Positions 46,490 through 56,807 of a stretch of 64,000 nt of DNA are shown piece after piece. The notes beneath the pieces are model-generated. The model did no database searches. It was not told where the DNA came from and saw nothing but the letters and a program-made list of their open reading frames with translations. The DNA is taken from contig OZ024903.1 of the NCBI GenBank assembly GCA_964017125.1, positions 84,183,300 to 84,247,299 on the forward strand, read 5' to 3'. Positions within the stretch are counted from its first letter, which is position 1, and every line of letters starts with the position of its first letter. The stretch comes from Flabesymbios commensalis. Its lineage: Eukaryota; Annelida; Polychaeta; Terebellida; Flabelligeridae. Made by a program: the position numbers and the translations under genes.

Positions 46490-46722
46490 GAAATCGGGAA
46501 ACGTCGATTTAATTGATGTGCCAGCGTCTGAGACGGTTGGGTGTAATGCAGGGAATGGGAGTGGGTTCGACGCTGAACTTTCAGGAAACGTGTCTCATTA
46601 GCGAGCTGCCGCGGGGACGGCGTGCATTAGGCGAGAAAATGGGCATCATTAGGGCTGCTAGACATGCTCTGCGCATGAACCGCCTCAACGCCGGCAGCAT
46701 CCACACTGATGCTCGACCTTAA
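46490..46722 (+). other. GC-rich open segment of unknown origin
   Basis: After a palindromic-element core (CAGCGTCTGAGACGGTTGGG, 46522) comes a GC-rich stretch with a 69-codon frame ending MGIIRAARHALRMNRLNAGS and a short tail. No family is recognised and no convincing splice sites bound it. It stops where a TTAA MITE begins. It could be a cryptic or alternative exon, or old repeat sequence. Confidence 0.3.
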
Positions 46723-46932
46723 CACTTCACAGCCGGCCTACTCGAATTTATTTTTTTTACCACAAAAGATTTATAAAATTCACATGATTTATCACATTTT
46801 GAATTTTGAAAGGTCTGATTTTAAACGTATGTATTTTTCATTAATTTGAGTCTGAAAATTGCATCAGCAATTAATTCTAACTCGAATGAGTGAAATATGT
46901 GAATGAATAACGCAGTAGGCCTACTGAAAGTG
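46723..46932 (+). mobile_element. TTAA-type MITE (CACTTCACAGCCGGCCTAC ends)
   Basis: TTAA at 46719-46722 and TTAC at 46933-46936. The start CACTTCACAGCCGGCCTAC is answered by GTAGGCCTACTGAAAGTG at the right. No coding content. Confidence 0.7.
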
Positions 46933-46944
46933 TTACAGACCACG

Positions 46945-47099
46945 CCCAGCAAACAGGAGACGTTGATTCGATGTTATTGCTGTGCCAGAAGACGGTGGCT
47001 GAACATCATATCAACATCACAAGACCTTTGTTTGATGCTGGGCCAGCGGCGCAAACTGTGGTTAACATTGAGTCAACATCGGTTCAGCGTCTGCTGGGT
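46945..47099. mobile_element. palindromic element (CCCAGC family), extended copy
   Basis: CCCAGCAAACAGGAGACGTT starts it and TTCAGCGTCTGCTGGG ends it. The interior holds two centres (GCCAGAAGACGGTGG, GCCAGCGGCGCAAACTG), as if one palindrome had inserted into or duplicated within another. Confidence 0.7.
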
Positions 47100-47284
47100 A
47101 CAAGAGAAGCTTTTGTTTTGTCTCAGCATTTTTTCACATTTTTCTGTTGGTGATATTCTATTTCTGGTTCAGTCGTCATTCTTTATCAACTGTCTGTACA
47201 TGTATCTGAAAAAATAATACAGACCAAATTTATTGCAAATTTATTTTATTGCATTTAAAGCTTTATTGTTGTTAGTAAGTTGAG

Positions 47285-47347
47285 TCAGTAACTACAATGT
47301 ACTTACTTCTCAAGTTAGCTGTTACTGCTGTTTGCCTTTTTGCACGG
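47285..47347. repeat. CAGTAACTGC hairpin element
   Basis: CAGTAACTACAATGTACTTA, then TTCTCAAGTTAGCTGTTACT and GCTGTTTGCCTTTTTGCACG. The right border matches the family end. Confidence 0.65.
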
Positions 47348-48027
47348 AAGCTCTGTCCGTGCGACAGTGAATTATTTATCTGAAATATGTCGAGTCGGTC
47401 AATTTTCTGAGTCAATATAACCTTATTTAAACCTCTAGGCTGCTAAGTTATGAAATATAAATATGACAGAGTACAGTGACTCTCATATCATGGACGACTG
47501 GTTGGATAATGGAGTAAGCTCTGTCTTCTAATACCAGGTTCTCCGAGCTGTTAGAACAGATTGATGAATCAGTTATAACAGATTCATTGCTGGATAAATG
47601 TATTCGCCAGTTATGTGGCAGGATGTCCATGAAATAGAGCAGCGTGCTTCGATATATAGTGACTCAACCGTGCGTAGAGAAAATAACGTAGGGTTTTATA
47701 GCCTCCCCCATAAAGGATCTAGAAGCGATCACCAATTGTCCATGATTACTGCTCATATGTTCTCATTTATGGCGAGTGATTCGCTGTTTATCATCTTCAG
47801 AGAGAGTGCGTTATTATTTAGAACCAATTGTCGCTTACAGTTGTAGCAACTCATCATTCAGCTTCCCTTAACGGCTTATAACGTTTTGCTCGGTTTCTGT
47901 CTGCTTCTCTTATTGACCGTACCCTCAGACTCTCTTGTTATTTACACAATTGTGTTCATACACATTTTTACTACACATAATTATGCCCTGCGTATTTCTG
48001 TGAGTGGTGTTTTTCCCGTCATCTATT

Positions 48028-48252
48028 TGTATTATGAGAACTGAGGGGACCGACTTCAAACGTAATATTCTGACGTCTAAGGTCGACCCCCACACCGAAA
48101 GAGTAAAATATTTATAATTATAAATAGCCGTAGCCCCATAACATAGGTATTGATATGGAGCAGAAAGAGCTAACTAAGAAATTTATGATGATGTCAAATT
48201 AAAAAATCTTTGGTCTCTTGGTTTATGCAAATATATTTAATCACTTTAGAGG
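48028..48252 (+). mobile_element. TTAA MITE family B, left end decayed
   Basis: GGGGACCGACTTCAAACG, TCTGACGTCTAAGGTCG, CCCATAACATAGGTATTGAT and the end ACTTTAGAGG before TTAA 48253-48256. That TTAA is shared with the next element. Confidence 0.75.
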
Positions 48253-48256
48253 TTAA

Positions 48257-48385
48257 CCCCTAGCGCACTGAGCTATTTAATTTAAACTTTTTTTTCATTT
48301 GAATCTGCGTCTCTCGCTACCGCGATACACAGCGTCAAGTGACTGAAAAAGTATGTGATTTGTAAAATTTAAGTCCCAATATCAT
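48257..48385 (+). mobile_element. TTAA MITE family E, 3'-truncated
   Basis: Starts right after TTAA with CCCCTAGCGCACTGAGC. A diverged hairpin has loop CTCTCGCTACCGCGATAC. It breaks off at TTAAGTCCCAATATCATG. Confidence 0.75.
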
Positions 48386-49190
48386 GAATAGATATATAAG
48401 TTTTTCATGTGTGTATCATACCACAATACGGAACACGTGTCGTATTCTTGTGTCTCTGCATGGGCACAGCCCGTCACTCTGTCTATTATTCATCTCACTC
48501 AGTAATACTCTGCCAGGGTCATTGTTGATCTTTGTAAATAATACACAGTTTTCTGTCTGGTGGACATCAGTTGTATGATGACTCCACCATTTGTACACTG
48601 AATCCTTTCCTGCTAGCTTTATCAACAATTGGATGCTGGAATTTCTTATAACGCCAATTCCAGACATTAAAAGCTAGTTTTAAGCTGATTCTACCAAACT
48701 TTTTTTCACTTTCGTTGTTATCTGCTTCGTGCTTCTTTTGCAATCGTACTAAACGCCTAGAAAAAATTGCAAATTATTTCTGCTCAACATGCTCAATCGA
48801 TTGCATTGCGTGTGGCTACAGCTTGAATGTTGTCAGTGAAACTTCAATTAAAACATCCGGAAACCTGACTGATTTGATAGATAAAAAAGGCTGAAAACGG
48901 CTATGGACCGATCACGAGCAAGTGCTTTAAGTGTTAAAACGCCACTAAAGTAAAAACGCGAAAACAATAGCGATGGACAATGCTCGGTCACCATCACCAT
49001 TGGTCCATCCACCAATCATCGGGGAAGTAGAGATATTTTTTCTACATCATTGTCAAATCATCCTTTTTTCGCCTTGATCATGCGATCGGACCCGGTCTAG
49101 TAACGCATGTCTGCAGCGCTTGGTGAGAACTTAGTCCCTTAGACCTCATCATTTCTCTGAAAATGTTCCTGGCAGAGAGCCAGTCACCAC
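48386..49190 (+). other. intron 4, segment f
   Basis: No recognised exon or element. Confidence 0.4.
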
Positions 49191-49284
49191 CAGACGTTCA
49201 CCCGAGGCTTGGTCAATGTTGGGCAACCGTCGTAGACGTTTGCCCAACATTGACCCAGCATCGGGTGAACGTCTCGTGTTTGCC
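49191..49284. mobile_element. palindromic element (CCCAGC family)
   Basis: CAGACGTTCACCCGAGGCTT and ATCGGGTGAACGTCTCGTGT are the outer arms, GTCAATGTTGGGCAACCGTC and GACGTTTGCCCAACATTGAC the inner. The CACCCGA/TCGGGTG pair is specific to this copy. Confidence 0.82.
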
Positions 49285-50019
49285 GCGCGGATTCATTTAT
49301 CTTTCACGAGTCTTGTCTGGTTCATGACATCGTCATTTAAGCAGGTATGCTTTGTGACCACGAGGAATAAGAACCAGCTTTTTGTCAATGTTGTGTGGGC
49401 GTCAGAGTTATTGAAGCAACTCATGGCCAATACAATGCCTAGTGTTGTTAAAGGGACGCGCTGGTTTCCACGAAACTCTCATGCCGACTTTCAGGATTCA
49501 CTTGTTTGCATGTTTCTTCAATTTTTGGCCCGCCGTTTAACTTTTAATATTAAAAAAAGGTGGGCTATTACAATTAAAGTTCCGATGTTCGGCGTCGCCG
49601 TTGTTGGCGCTGCCGTCGGCATCGGCGTTAACATTTCATTGTGGGCGTGATAACTTCAACAGTTTTTCATCTATCCTGCTCATATTTGTTCTGCACGAGA
49701 TCAATAATGACTGAACAAAAACAAAATTTATCACAATTTACTTCGTTGATATTACCTCGTGGTCGCGATTACCTCAACGGTATTTTTCATGCATGTATCT
49801 TGCTCAAATAGGTGCGTCTCTTTAGTCAGGCTGGACTGATGGCAATGTAAGCGCCAAGTCATCAGCGCCTAACTGCGGTCAGGGTTGCATAATTTATTTG
49901 AAAAATCACGTAGTATTAACAGATTCTGTGATCCTGTGGGAGATAAATGTCCAGCCAGCTCAGTTGAGGTCCCTTACCGATGTGAAGTAGCCTAAGTGCC
50001 TCCTTTATATTGTGAATCA
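49285..50019 (+). other. intron 4, segment g
   Basis: Around 49585-49635 is a GGCGTCGCCGTTGTTGGCGC-type trinucleotide-rich stretch of the kind common in invertebrate interspersed repeats. No exon. The 144-residue frame starting in the palindrome at 49216 is incidental. Confidence 0.45.
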
Positions 50020-50025
50020 TATAAT

Positions 50026-50428
50026 CAGGGTTCCCACTCACCTGGAATACCTGGAAAACCTGGAATTTGGCCTAAAAAAATTCCATCAAAAAAAGGACAT
50101 TTTCGTGGAAAAATCATGGAATTTTGTTTCAGTTATCCCCATTTTTTTCAATATCAGAATACATTTTCCAAATTTATTCTTTGTCAGTTGTGTTTCCTTC
50201 TTAACCTGATATTTGACTACTGGTGGCTGCATGTGCACAAAACATTTGACGAATAAACAATTTAGGAGAATAATAACAATTTAGGCAAATTACACATGTT
50301 CTACCATCTGTCTTTTATTACTTAATGCAGCGAAAACAGAATTGAGCACTATTTTATTTCCTGGAAAAATAACCTGGTCTCATGGAAAAATCATGGAATT
50401 TTGTTTTCGGTTTTGAGTGGGAACCCTG
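50026..50428. mobile_element. MITE with CAGGGTTCCCACT ends (hAT-like by ends)
   Basis: CAGGGTTCCCACTCA at the left and TTTGAGTGGGAACCCTG at the right are terminal inverted repeats, with sub-terminal CATGGAATTTTGTTT near both ends. TATAAT flanks both sides (50020-50025 and 50429-50434). CAGGG ends suggest hAT, though the 6-bp rather than 8-bp duplication leaves this open. It ends 330 bp before the exon at 50759. Confidence 0.82.
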
Positions 50429-50758
50429 TATAATGGGGATAAATATATACCGGTTACGATATGTTACTCCGAGCAACCAAGGAATATAGAATATGTTCCT
50501 TGGGTCGACCATTAACTACTTCCTTGTGTCGCGATGTTACAATGCTCCGAAAGCGACGTAAAACAATTACATTCACTGTCACATCGACCAATGTGTGAAC
50601 TGTTGTTTTGGCATGCTTTATTGTAAGTGTTACATTATCAGATTATAACGTCAAAGTTCTTGCATTGTTGTTTCCTATAAATAAAACATTGCAGCTGCCC
50701 AAATTACGTACCAGTTAATGTTATATTAAATGTGTTTGTTTTATTTTTATGTTTGCAG

Positions 50759-50872
50759 ATGTTGAAGGGTAAGCTTCATGGCACGGTGGATGTCGGTCTC
50801 TCAGTGCTCACATACAAACGTCGAGGTCGCAGGTTCGACATCGACACCGAAGACGTCATATATCACTTAAAG
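50759..50872 (+). CDS. OSBPL3/6/7: ORP3/6/7-like coding exon: PH domain centre (KGKLHGTVDVGLSVLTYKRR)
   Basis: Acceptor TTTGCAG ends at 50758; donor AAG|GTTAAA at 50873 (GT with a weaker consensus). The 38 codons (residues 105-142) are in phase 0 and include KGKLHGTVDVGLSV, RRGRRFDIDTED and IYHLK. These match the strongly conserved KGK-[LV]-HG-x-[IV]-DVGLSV and R-[IF]-D-[LI]-DTEE-x-IYHLK blocks of vertebrate ORP3/6/7. The reading frame runs on for about 20 codons past the donor, but those residues do not resemble the family, whereas the next exon resumes with VK. Confidence 0.97.
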
Positions 50873-51769
50873 GTTAAACGTGTATTAGTGTTTCATCTTG
50901 TTTCAATTGGTAATGCGATACGTTTCTACTAAGTCAATGAGGTTATATGGACCGTATAGCCTCATTGACTAAGCTAATCTTGCCCATTCCCTAATATAAA
51001 CGATGTGTGTGAAATTTGGTTTAATTTTCCATCCTTGTCATTCCTTTTATGTCACCAGGCAACGTCCTGAGAAAACAGTTACATCAGCGAGTTGTATCTT
51101 CCACTTTACAGAGTGACTGATACATGTATGACTCTCTATGAGGAATTAATGTACCATTTACATATTGGCAGATATGTCTATTTGATATCAAGGATACTAG
51201 TATGAGGCCCATCGTTTGGTGTATTGAGGTCTACTGCTCTCGGTGATTCTAACGTCGCTGGAATACATGCATACGGCATCGTTGAGAAGGCGAGACGGGC
51301 TCATCTCAGTCTCGGCACAAGTCACCTCATCGTGGTGACGAGTGGTGAGATCAGTCAATCTCATCGTACCCAGCGATGCAGTATGTATTTTTTCGTATGA
51401 ATATCTATCTGAAGCGGCAAAATTAACCTGAGCAGTGAAGTGTAGGCCTATAGCCTATAGGAGAGAGTGCGAGATGGGCTGATCTCACCATACGTCTCGT
51501 GGTGAAAGCCAACAGCATGAGTGTGAGAAAAATGATATCTCAATAAAAAATAGTTTTTTTTACTATATGAAAAAATCCCAAGGAAACCTAGGTTAATGAG
51601 ACTCAAACTTTCTGATTTTTCAGTTTTCATAAATAATGTAAATTGAAAAATATAATTCCAAATTTACCATGTTATATATGACAATATATTGACTAGTGAG
51701 TCCAATTACTGACAATGCTTCCCTGACAAAGCTTGTTAGCGATAATAAGGGGTTGGCAATATGACGTAT

Positions 51770-52051
51770 CTTGAACATCAGACCAATTAACGAAAATTGA
51801 ACGCGGCACTACCCAGCACATAACACCGAATTGGTGTATGCTATTTTGGCCCAATATTTATTTTAACGCGCGCTCACTGATTGTGTGCAAGTGTCAGTGT
51901 TCTGAATTTACCCTTTCAGTGCGGGGATGCGTCTTTATACGTCAGAATCTGACGTCTGTTGATATATTGGGCCAAAATAGCATACACCAATTCGGTGTTA
52001 TGTGCTGGGTAGTGCCGCGTTCAATTTTCGTTAATTGGTCTGATGTTCAAG
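51770..52051. repeat. perfect 88-bp inverted repeat straddling a MITE end
   Basis: 51770-51857 and 51964-52051 are reverse complements over all 88 positions I compared (start CTTGAACATCAGACCAATTA). The 106-bp spacer holds the left end of a family B MITE; the right arm sits inside that MITE, the left arm outside it. Confidence 0.92.
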
Positions 52052-52190
52052 AATCACAATATTTATAATAGCCGTAGACCCATAACGTAGGTACTCAAAT
52101 GAATCTGACTAAGACATTTATGACGATTTCAAATTGGAAAAAACCCTTTGGGCTCCATGGTTTATACAAAGTAATTCAGTGCTTTATGGG
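51911..52190 (+). mobile_element. family B MITE interrupted by an inverted copy of its flank
   Basis: After TTTA (51907-51910) comes CCCTTTCAGTGCGGGG and CGTCAGAATCTGACG, then the 88-bp arm. The family resumes at about 52056 (CACAATATTTATAATAGCCG) and ends TTCAGTGCTTTATGGG. Confidence 0.82.
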
Positions 52191-52595
52191 TTAGAACATA
52201 CATTGTGTTTTTGTTTTTTTTGAAAGTTTTATCAAATAATATAATCCCAGCATCAATGTTGTATTCTAGTGTTCATTCATTTCTTTTGTTTTTGTTTGAT
52301 GGCTTCGTGTTTTGATACACTTATCATGTTGATCGAGGAAAGCATTGTAATGGACACGTCTAACTTAGAGACTAATTAGGCTTATTCGTTTGAAAATGTG
52401 AAAGACAATCTACATGTACTTTACCTTTAGTCTTTTGATTACAATTATAAAGTAAATTATTTTCTGTATCCAAATGGTATCACTTTAATTCTGAAACACC
52501 GAATTCATCATTTTTAATTGTAGGTCTTGATTATCTTGTCCATCATATGGAATTCCTAATCACATATATTTTCAACCTTGTGCTGCTAAGATTGT

Positions 52596-52796
52596 TACTG
52601 GAGTTCGTGAGGTTTTAATTTTCGCGAGTTTCGCAAGGCGGACAAATTCGCGAATTTAAGAATCTCGCGTAAATCATTATTATGAGCGCTTCCTATCATC
52701 GAAATCGGTGATTCGCGAATTCTAGACTTCGTAAAAAGTTTCAAAATCAATAATTCGCGAAAATATAAACAAGCGAAAATGACCAGATCTACAGTA
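52596..52796. mobile_element. CGCGAA-rich MITE with TACTG ends
   Basis: TACTGGAGTTCGTGAGG and the inverse of ACCAGATCTACAGTA form imperfect ends. The interior is full of TTCGCGAA/TTCGCGA motifs (at least six). Probably a non-autonomous element with a TA target. Confidence 0.6.
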
Positions 52797-53257
52797 TATA
52801 TGTTTTCAACAAATTTCAGGCTAAATGAAACACCACTAAATTTGTAACATATTCTGTGGTAGATGCTCAGTTAATCAAATAATTTAATTTGTAAGATGTC
52901 CATTTTCGTAAATAATATTATTTTTCATTCATTTTAAGCTGAAAATTATATTTGCAATTCCAGCTTCAAGTACATGAGAAATACTCGCAAACAATGCAGC
53001 AGTACATTACTTAATTTCCTTACATATATTGTTCTTATAAATGGATCATTTGCCAGGTATAGCTGTATTTCTAATAATGTAGGACTGCAAGAAACGTCAT
53101 CTTCTAAACAAAGCAATTTAAAAAAAAATTGAAGGCATACTTCTAGTTATCATTAACCAGTAATATTTATCAATCGAGTAATTATATGATAAAGCATTCT
53201 CAATTATTTCCGATCCATGTTTTTTTATTGGACTGTTATAATTATTTTTTGATCCAG

Positions 53258-53420
53258 GTAAAGACTTACCTGATATTTGACGAGTGGGTACAGAAGTTCA
53301 GACACCACCGCCTTTACAGACAACATGAGCTCAACTTCGGCACGAAGGACGCCCCCAAGCTGACAGAAGTGACGGCGGCCATGGAGGGTTTCACACCAGT
53401 CACATCACCCGTCTCACCAG
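53258..53420 (+). CDS. OSBPL3/6/7: ORP3/6/7-like coding exon: end of PH domain (FDEWVQKFRHHRLYRQHE)
   Basis: Acceptor GATCCAG ends at 53257; donor CCAG|GTAGGC at 53421. It codes for residues 143-196 and ends with the first base of codon 197 (phase 1). FDEWVQKFRHHRLYRQHE matches the PH C-terminal helix FD-x-W-V-x-K-L-RHHR-[LM]-YRQ-[NH]-E of the subfamily; W152 is the invariant PH tryptophan. The rest (FTPVTSPVSPG-like) is a low-complexity Ser/Thr/Pro linker. Two MITEs sharing one TTAA begin 62 bp beyond the donor. Confidence 0.97.
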
Positions 53421-53482
53421 GTAGGCTGTACGCCAGACAATGTACGCAGAGAACACCATACGCCCATCATCTGTTGATTCAA

Positions 53483-53712
53483 CCCTTAGTTAAAGCGCTA
53501 AATAAAAATAATTTAAATTTTCACCCACTTGAAGTTGTGTCTCGCTACCGCGACCCACAACTTCAAGTGGGAGAAAATGACTCATATTTTTTTTTAATTT
53601 GAGAGCAAACTTTTGCAAATCTTGATTTCTAAAGACCCATCTCATTCCGAATATCAGTGATTTTGTCGATTAATGAAACAGACTTAAAACGACTGTAGTA
53701 CCGCTTAGCGGT
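53483..53712 (+). mobile_element. TTAA MITE, hairpin family A, just after an exon
   Basis: TCAA at 53479-53482 and TTAA at 53713-53716. Start CCCTTAGTTAAAGCGC, hairpin CACCCACTTGAAGTTGTG with loop TCTCGCTACCGCGACC. It begins 62 bp downstream of the donor at 53421. Confidence 0.9.
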
Positions 53713-53716
53713 TTAA

Positions 53717-53974
53717 CCCTTACAGCGCGGGGAGCGAATTTAGACGTCAGAATCTGACGTCTGTATAAAGTCGATCCACACACGTCAGATTCTGACGTCT
53801 AAAGTCGATCCACGCGCTGTAAGATTGAAACATATTTTTAATGGCTGTAGACCCATAACATAGGTATTCAAATGAATCATAAAAAGCTAACTAAGACATT
53901 TATGATGATTTCAAAGTTAAAAAAACCCTTTGGTTGCTATGTTTTTTTTACAAATTTATTCAGCGCTTTAAGGG
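53717..53974 (+). mobile_element. TTAA MITE family B, abutting the previous one
   Basis: Begins right after the shared TTAA with CCCTTACAGCGCGGGG. GTCAGAATCTGACGTCT occurs, followed by a second CGTCAGATTCTGACG. End CAGCGCTTTAAGGG. Confidence 0.88.
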
Positions 53975-54703
53975 CTTGGAGTTAATCCTGGGCCGATGTC
54001 GCCGCCCCAGCATTGAGCCTCGTGTTGTATATCCATTGTGTAGTTTATCATTTGCAGGAATTATCTCAGTAGAACTTTTTTTTCTGCCTAGCTTTAACTG
54101 GAGTAAAATTTAACCTTGTAGCATCGGCGTGGGATTTAATTCTTCATGTGCTAGTTACACATAATTATTATATGATTTCGTATTTTTTTGGATTAGATAT
54201 TTTTATTTCACTGTGATTGTATTCACTGCGACAGCAATTATTCACAACTTCCATTGATTGGACAAATAACTCTGCTAGTTATTAATTAACGTGTAAATTT
54301 AGGGAGTAGCAGATGTGAAGTCGTAGGTTTAATAGCGAACAGTATACAGGTGATATATGAGGCAATGGACAGGAACTTCAAGTATCTGTGGGCGGCGATA
54401 TCAGACTAAAATAATTGTTTTATTATACATTTTATTAGATATCATATTGGTAGTATACTGTAGTATCAAGATATAAAAAAATGTTAGTCATAAATTTCAT
54501 TGGCATTTTTTCCGGTTGAAAACATACTTGAAAACGTACTAGGCATAAGGATTATTAATTAGGATATAGAGGTGTGCATCCCGAGATGATTGGTTGATGT
54601 TATCAGGTTATTGCCTTAGTTCATTTGTATGCGAGCTGTGGACTTACTGGGACGTCGCGAGCATATTTCGTGTAAACAATGAATACGTGACTGATTAATA
54701 GTG

Positions 54704-54802
54704 ACCCAGAAAACACGAGTTGTTGAACCAATGCTGGTTTGATGTTGGGCCAGCGTCGCAACATCAAAACAGCATTGGTTCAACGTCTCGTTTTTATCCG
54801 GG
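54704..54802. mobile_element. palindromic element (CCCAGC family)
   Basis: CCCAGAAAACACGAGTTGTT at the left and AACGTCTCGTTTTTATCCGG at the right. Arms AACCAATGCTGGTTTGATGT and ACATCAAAACAGCATTGGTT. The centre is shortened, with the right GACGCTGGCCC part missing. Confidence 0.8.
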
Positions 54803-54821
54803 GATAAACTAGATCTATAAT

Positions 54822-54900
54822 ACTGCCGTACAAAGGCAAACAGAAGTAACTGCTCACTCAAGAAGTAAGCTGTTACTTCTGTTTGCCTTTGCACGGCAGT
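54822..54900. repeat. CAGAAGTAACTGC hairpin, compensated stem
   Basis: ACTGCCGTACAAAGGCAAAC at the left pairs with GTTTGCCTTTGCACGGCAGT at the right. The stem has AGAAGTAAC / GTTACTTCT where the family usually has AGCAGTAAC / GTTACTGCT, so the change is matched on both arms. Confidence 0.8.
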
Positions 54901-54975
54901 GTATTGCAAAGATAAATAGCAGTAACTTCTCACTTGAAAAGGAACCAGTTACCGTTGTTGGCCTTCACGCAGCAG
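54901..54975. repeat. CAGTAACTTC hairpin, second of a pair
   Basis: TATTGCAAAGATAAATAGCA with AGTAACTTCTCACTTGAAAA and then CCAGTTACCGTTGTTGGCC. Directly follows the hairpin at 54822; decayed. Confidence 0.65.
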
Positions 54976-55016
54976 CATAGTGCTGTGTTTGCTCTCGCTC
55001 CCTCAACCCTTTCAGC

Positions 55017-55205
55017 TCCAGTCGCGACTAGGCGTTTTGACCTCGTTTATTAGAATATAACATATTTACACTGTTCTAGTCGTGAATAATAGTGTGTGTT
55101 AAATCAGCAAGAATTTAAATAGTTTTACTGAAATTAAACGTAGATGAGTAATTTCTACCTACCTGAAGATGTGTTTCGCAGCAGAGAGACTATTTCAAAT
55201 GGTTA
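55017..55205. mobile_element. probable decayed TTAA-type MITE
   Basis: TCAACCCTTTCAGCTCCAGT looks like a MITE left end after TCAA. A weak hairpin-type motif CCTGAAGATGTGTTTCGC follows near 55161. The right end is not clear (GGTTAAGTC at 55201). Confidence 0.4.
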
Positions 55206-55688
55206 AGTCATGAGTGGACTATAAAAGGATGCTGTGTCGAACGTGCGAGTCCCCGGCTGCAGTGTATAATACTGAAAATGGACTGGGGCTGCATATCTGT
55301 GTAAAATGTAGCATCGGGAGCGCCACATTGTTAAACATTTGGTTTCATAAGGTGCGGCAATGAAACCTGTGCCCACCAGGAAAGATATTATGATAAAGAA
55401 AATTTACTGTGGCTGCAAATACATGTATGTGTAGATGGTAGCATGGGGAGCCCCACCGCTGTGTGCTGCAAATATGTGTATGGCCAAGTGACAAGATGTC
55501 TGTGCAGTTGGTCTAGTGAAAGAGAGATATATAGTGAAATAAAAAACACCTTATCTTTTGCAAATACACAGCCTTCAATAAGATTATGGCGATACTGTGT
55601 CGCTCTAACATAAATAGTTGTATGGGCGAAAAAGAGATAGAAACTGTTTCATTTTGTGATTGGTTAGGCCTTGGTTATATATTCGACA

Positions 55689-55791
55689 ATCAAACACTAG
55701 ACGTGGACCCAATGTTGTTTTAATGTTTGCCCACCGTAGACGATGCTTGCCCAACCTCGAAACAACATTGGTTCAACATTTCGTGTTAACT
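55689..55791. mobile_element. palindromic element (CCCAGC family)
   Basis: CAAACACTAGACGTGGACCC, AATGTTGTTTTAATGTTTGC, a GTAGACGATGC centre, then CCAACCTCGAAACAACATTG and TTCAACATTTCGTGTT. Diverged but complete in outline. Confidence 0.75.
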
Positions 55792-56403
55792 TTGTGGTGT
55801 GCAGATTATTTGTATCTTCATTTGAAATTAGTATTCCAGGCTTCCACTCTTCACACATTCTCTAATGAGCTCATCAGGGTTGATAAATTCACCAGGTGGA
55901 AAACCGCATCGACATCTGCAACACACCAGGTGGGGTTACCCTGTCACAACTAATAAGAGATCCTGCAAATATTTCATGTTTGTTTCACCAATGATGCTGA
56001 GAATCCATTTTGTCAGGGTGGTCTGGAATAGTTTATTATGTCACTTTATACCTTCGTTGAATTAACTCCCGTCTCTTGATTTATAATACAAGCCTTTTTC
56101 AATTGATGACAGCAATGTTTAAATATATAAACATCACTTATTTCTAAACAACTCAATGTTAGTCGTCGTTCTGTTGTCATTTAGAATGTCTAATTCATAC
56201 CAAGCTGCAATAACGAAAAGTGTCTAGTTAATACTAAATTAATCTCCCAAATTGTGGTATTTGATTAACTGATCATTTGCCATATAATGGAGTTTAAGTC
56301 ATTTCAGTAACATTCAATTTCCTTTTAAATATTGCTGAAGACGTACTATACGGGCCTAGAAAGGTTTATTACTCTATAGTTCACAATTCTATTGAATGGT
56401 TAA

Positions 56404-56617
56404 TTTCTCATCATTGGAGTGAGCCCATGTACTGCTGAATCGTTTGTTTCTATTTTACATTCATTTGAAGCAGGAATTGCGAACGCAATTTCCATCTTCA
56501 AATGATGAAAATTAATTCAATTTATAAAAAGTAGATAACAACAATTTTAGCCATTTTATTAGGCAATTGAGTTTGTTTGAAAACGTATATATAACACGAC
56601 CCTAGCAGTGCAAGGGT
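56404..56617 (+). mobile_element. TTAA-type MITE with GAATTGCGAACGCAATT loop
   Basis: The right end GCAGTGCAAGGG is followed by TTAA (56618-56621); the left end is uncertain. The hairpin CATTCATTTGAAG / CTTCAAATGATG encloses GGAATTGCGAACGCAATTTCC, a loop type also found in family D. Confidence 0.6.
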
Positions 56618-56807
56618 TAAGTATTTTCTGACGATCATAGTAGGGAGATGGAAGGTGGTGGTATATAGATCAATTATAATTTAATTATTGACAATTTTTT
56701 AATGGTACTCTAATAATATGTGGTTTCAGATCTGCCTTTTAGCAGTGTTTTTAATTTAGCCCCAGGTAATATATTACCTACGTTTTTAATCTCGACAACT
56801 ATGGATT

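Larger units (their letters stand above)
50873..53257 (+). other. intron 5
   Basis: Contains a hairpin at about 50929-50973 (TAGTCAATGAGG / CCTCATTGACTA), GAGAT/ATCTC-rich inverted segments (51280-51520), the 88-bp inverted repeat with a MITE (51770-52190), and a CGCGAA-rich MITE (52596-52796). No additional exon is seen. Confidence 0.6.

Noticed and set aside
50732-50932. Extension of the exon at 50759 beyond 50872
   Set aside because: The frame stays open, but family similarity stops exactly at IYHLK and resumes with VK in the next exon, so the donor at 50873 is preferred.
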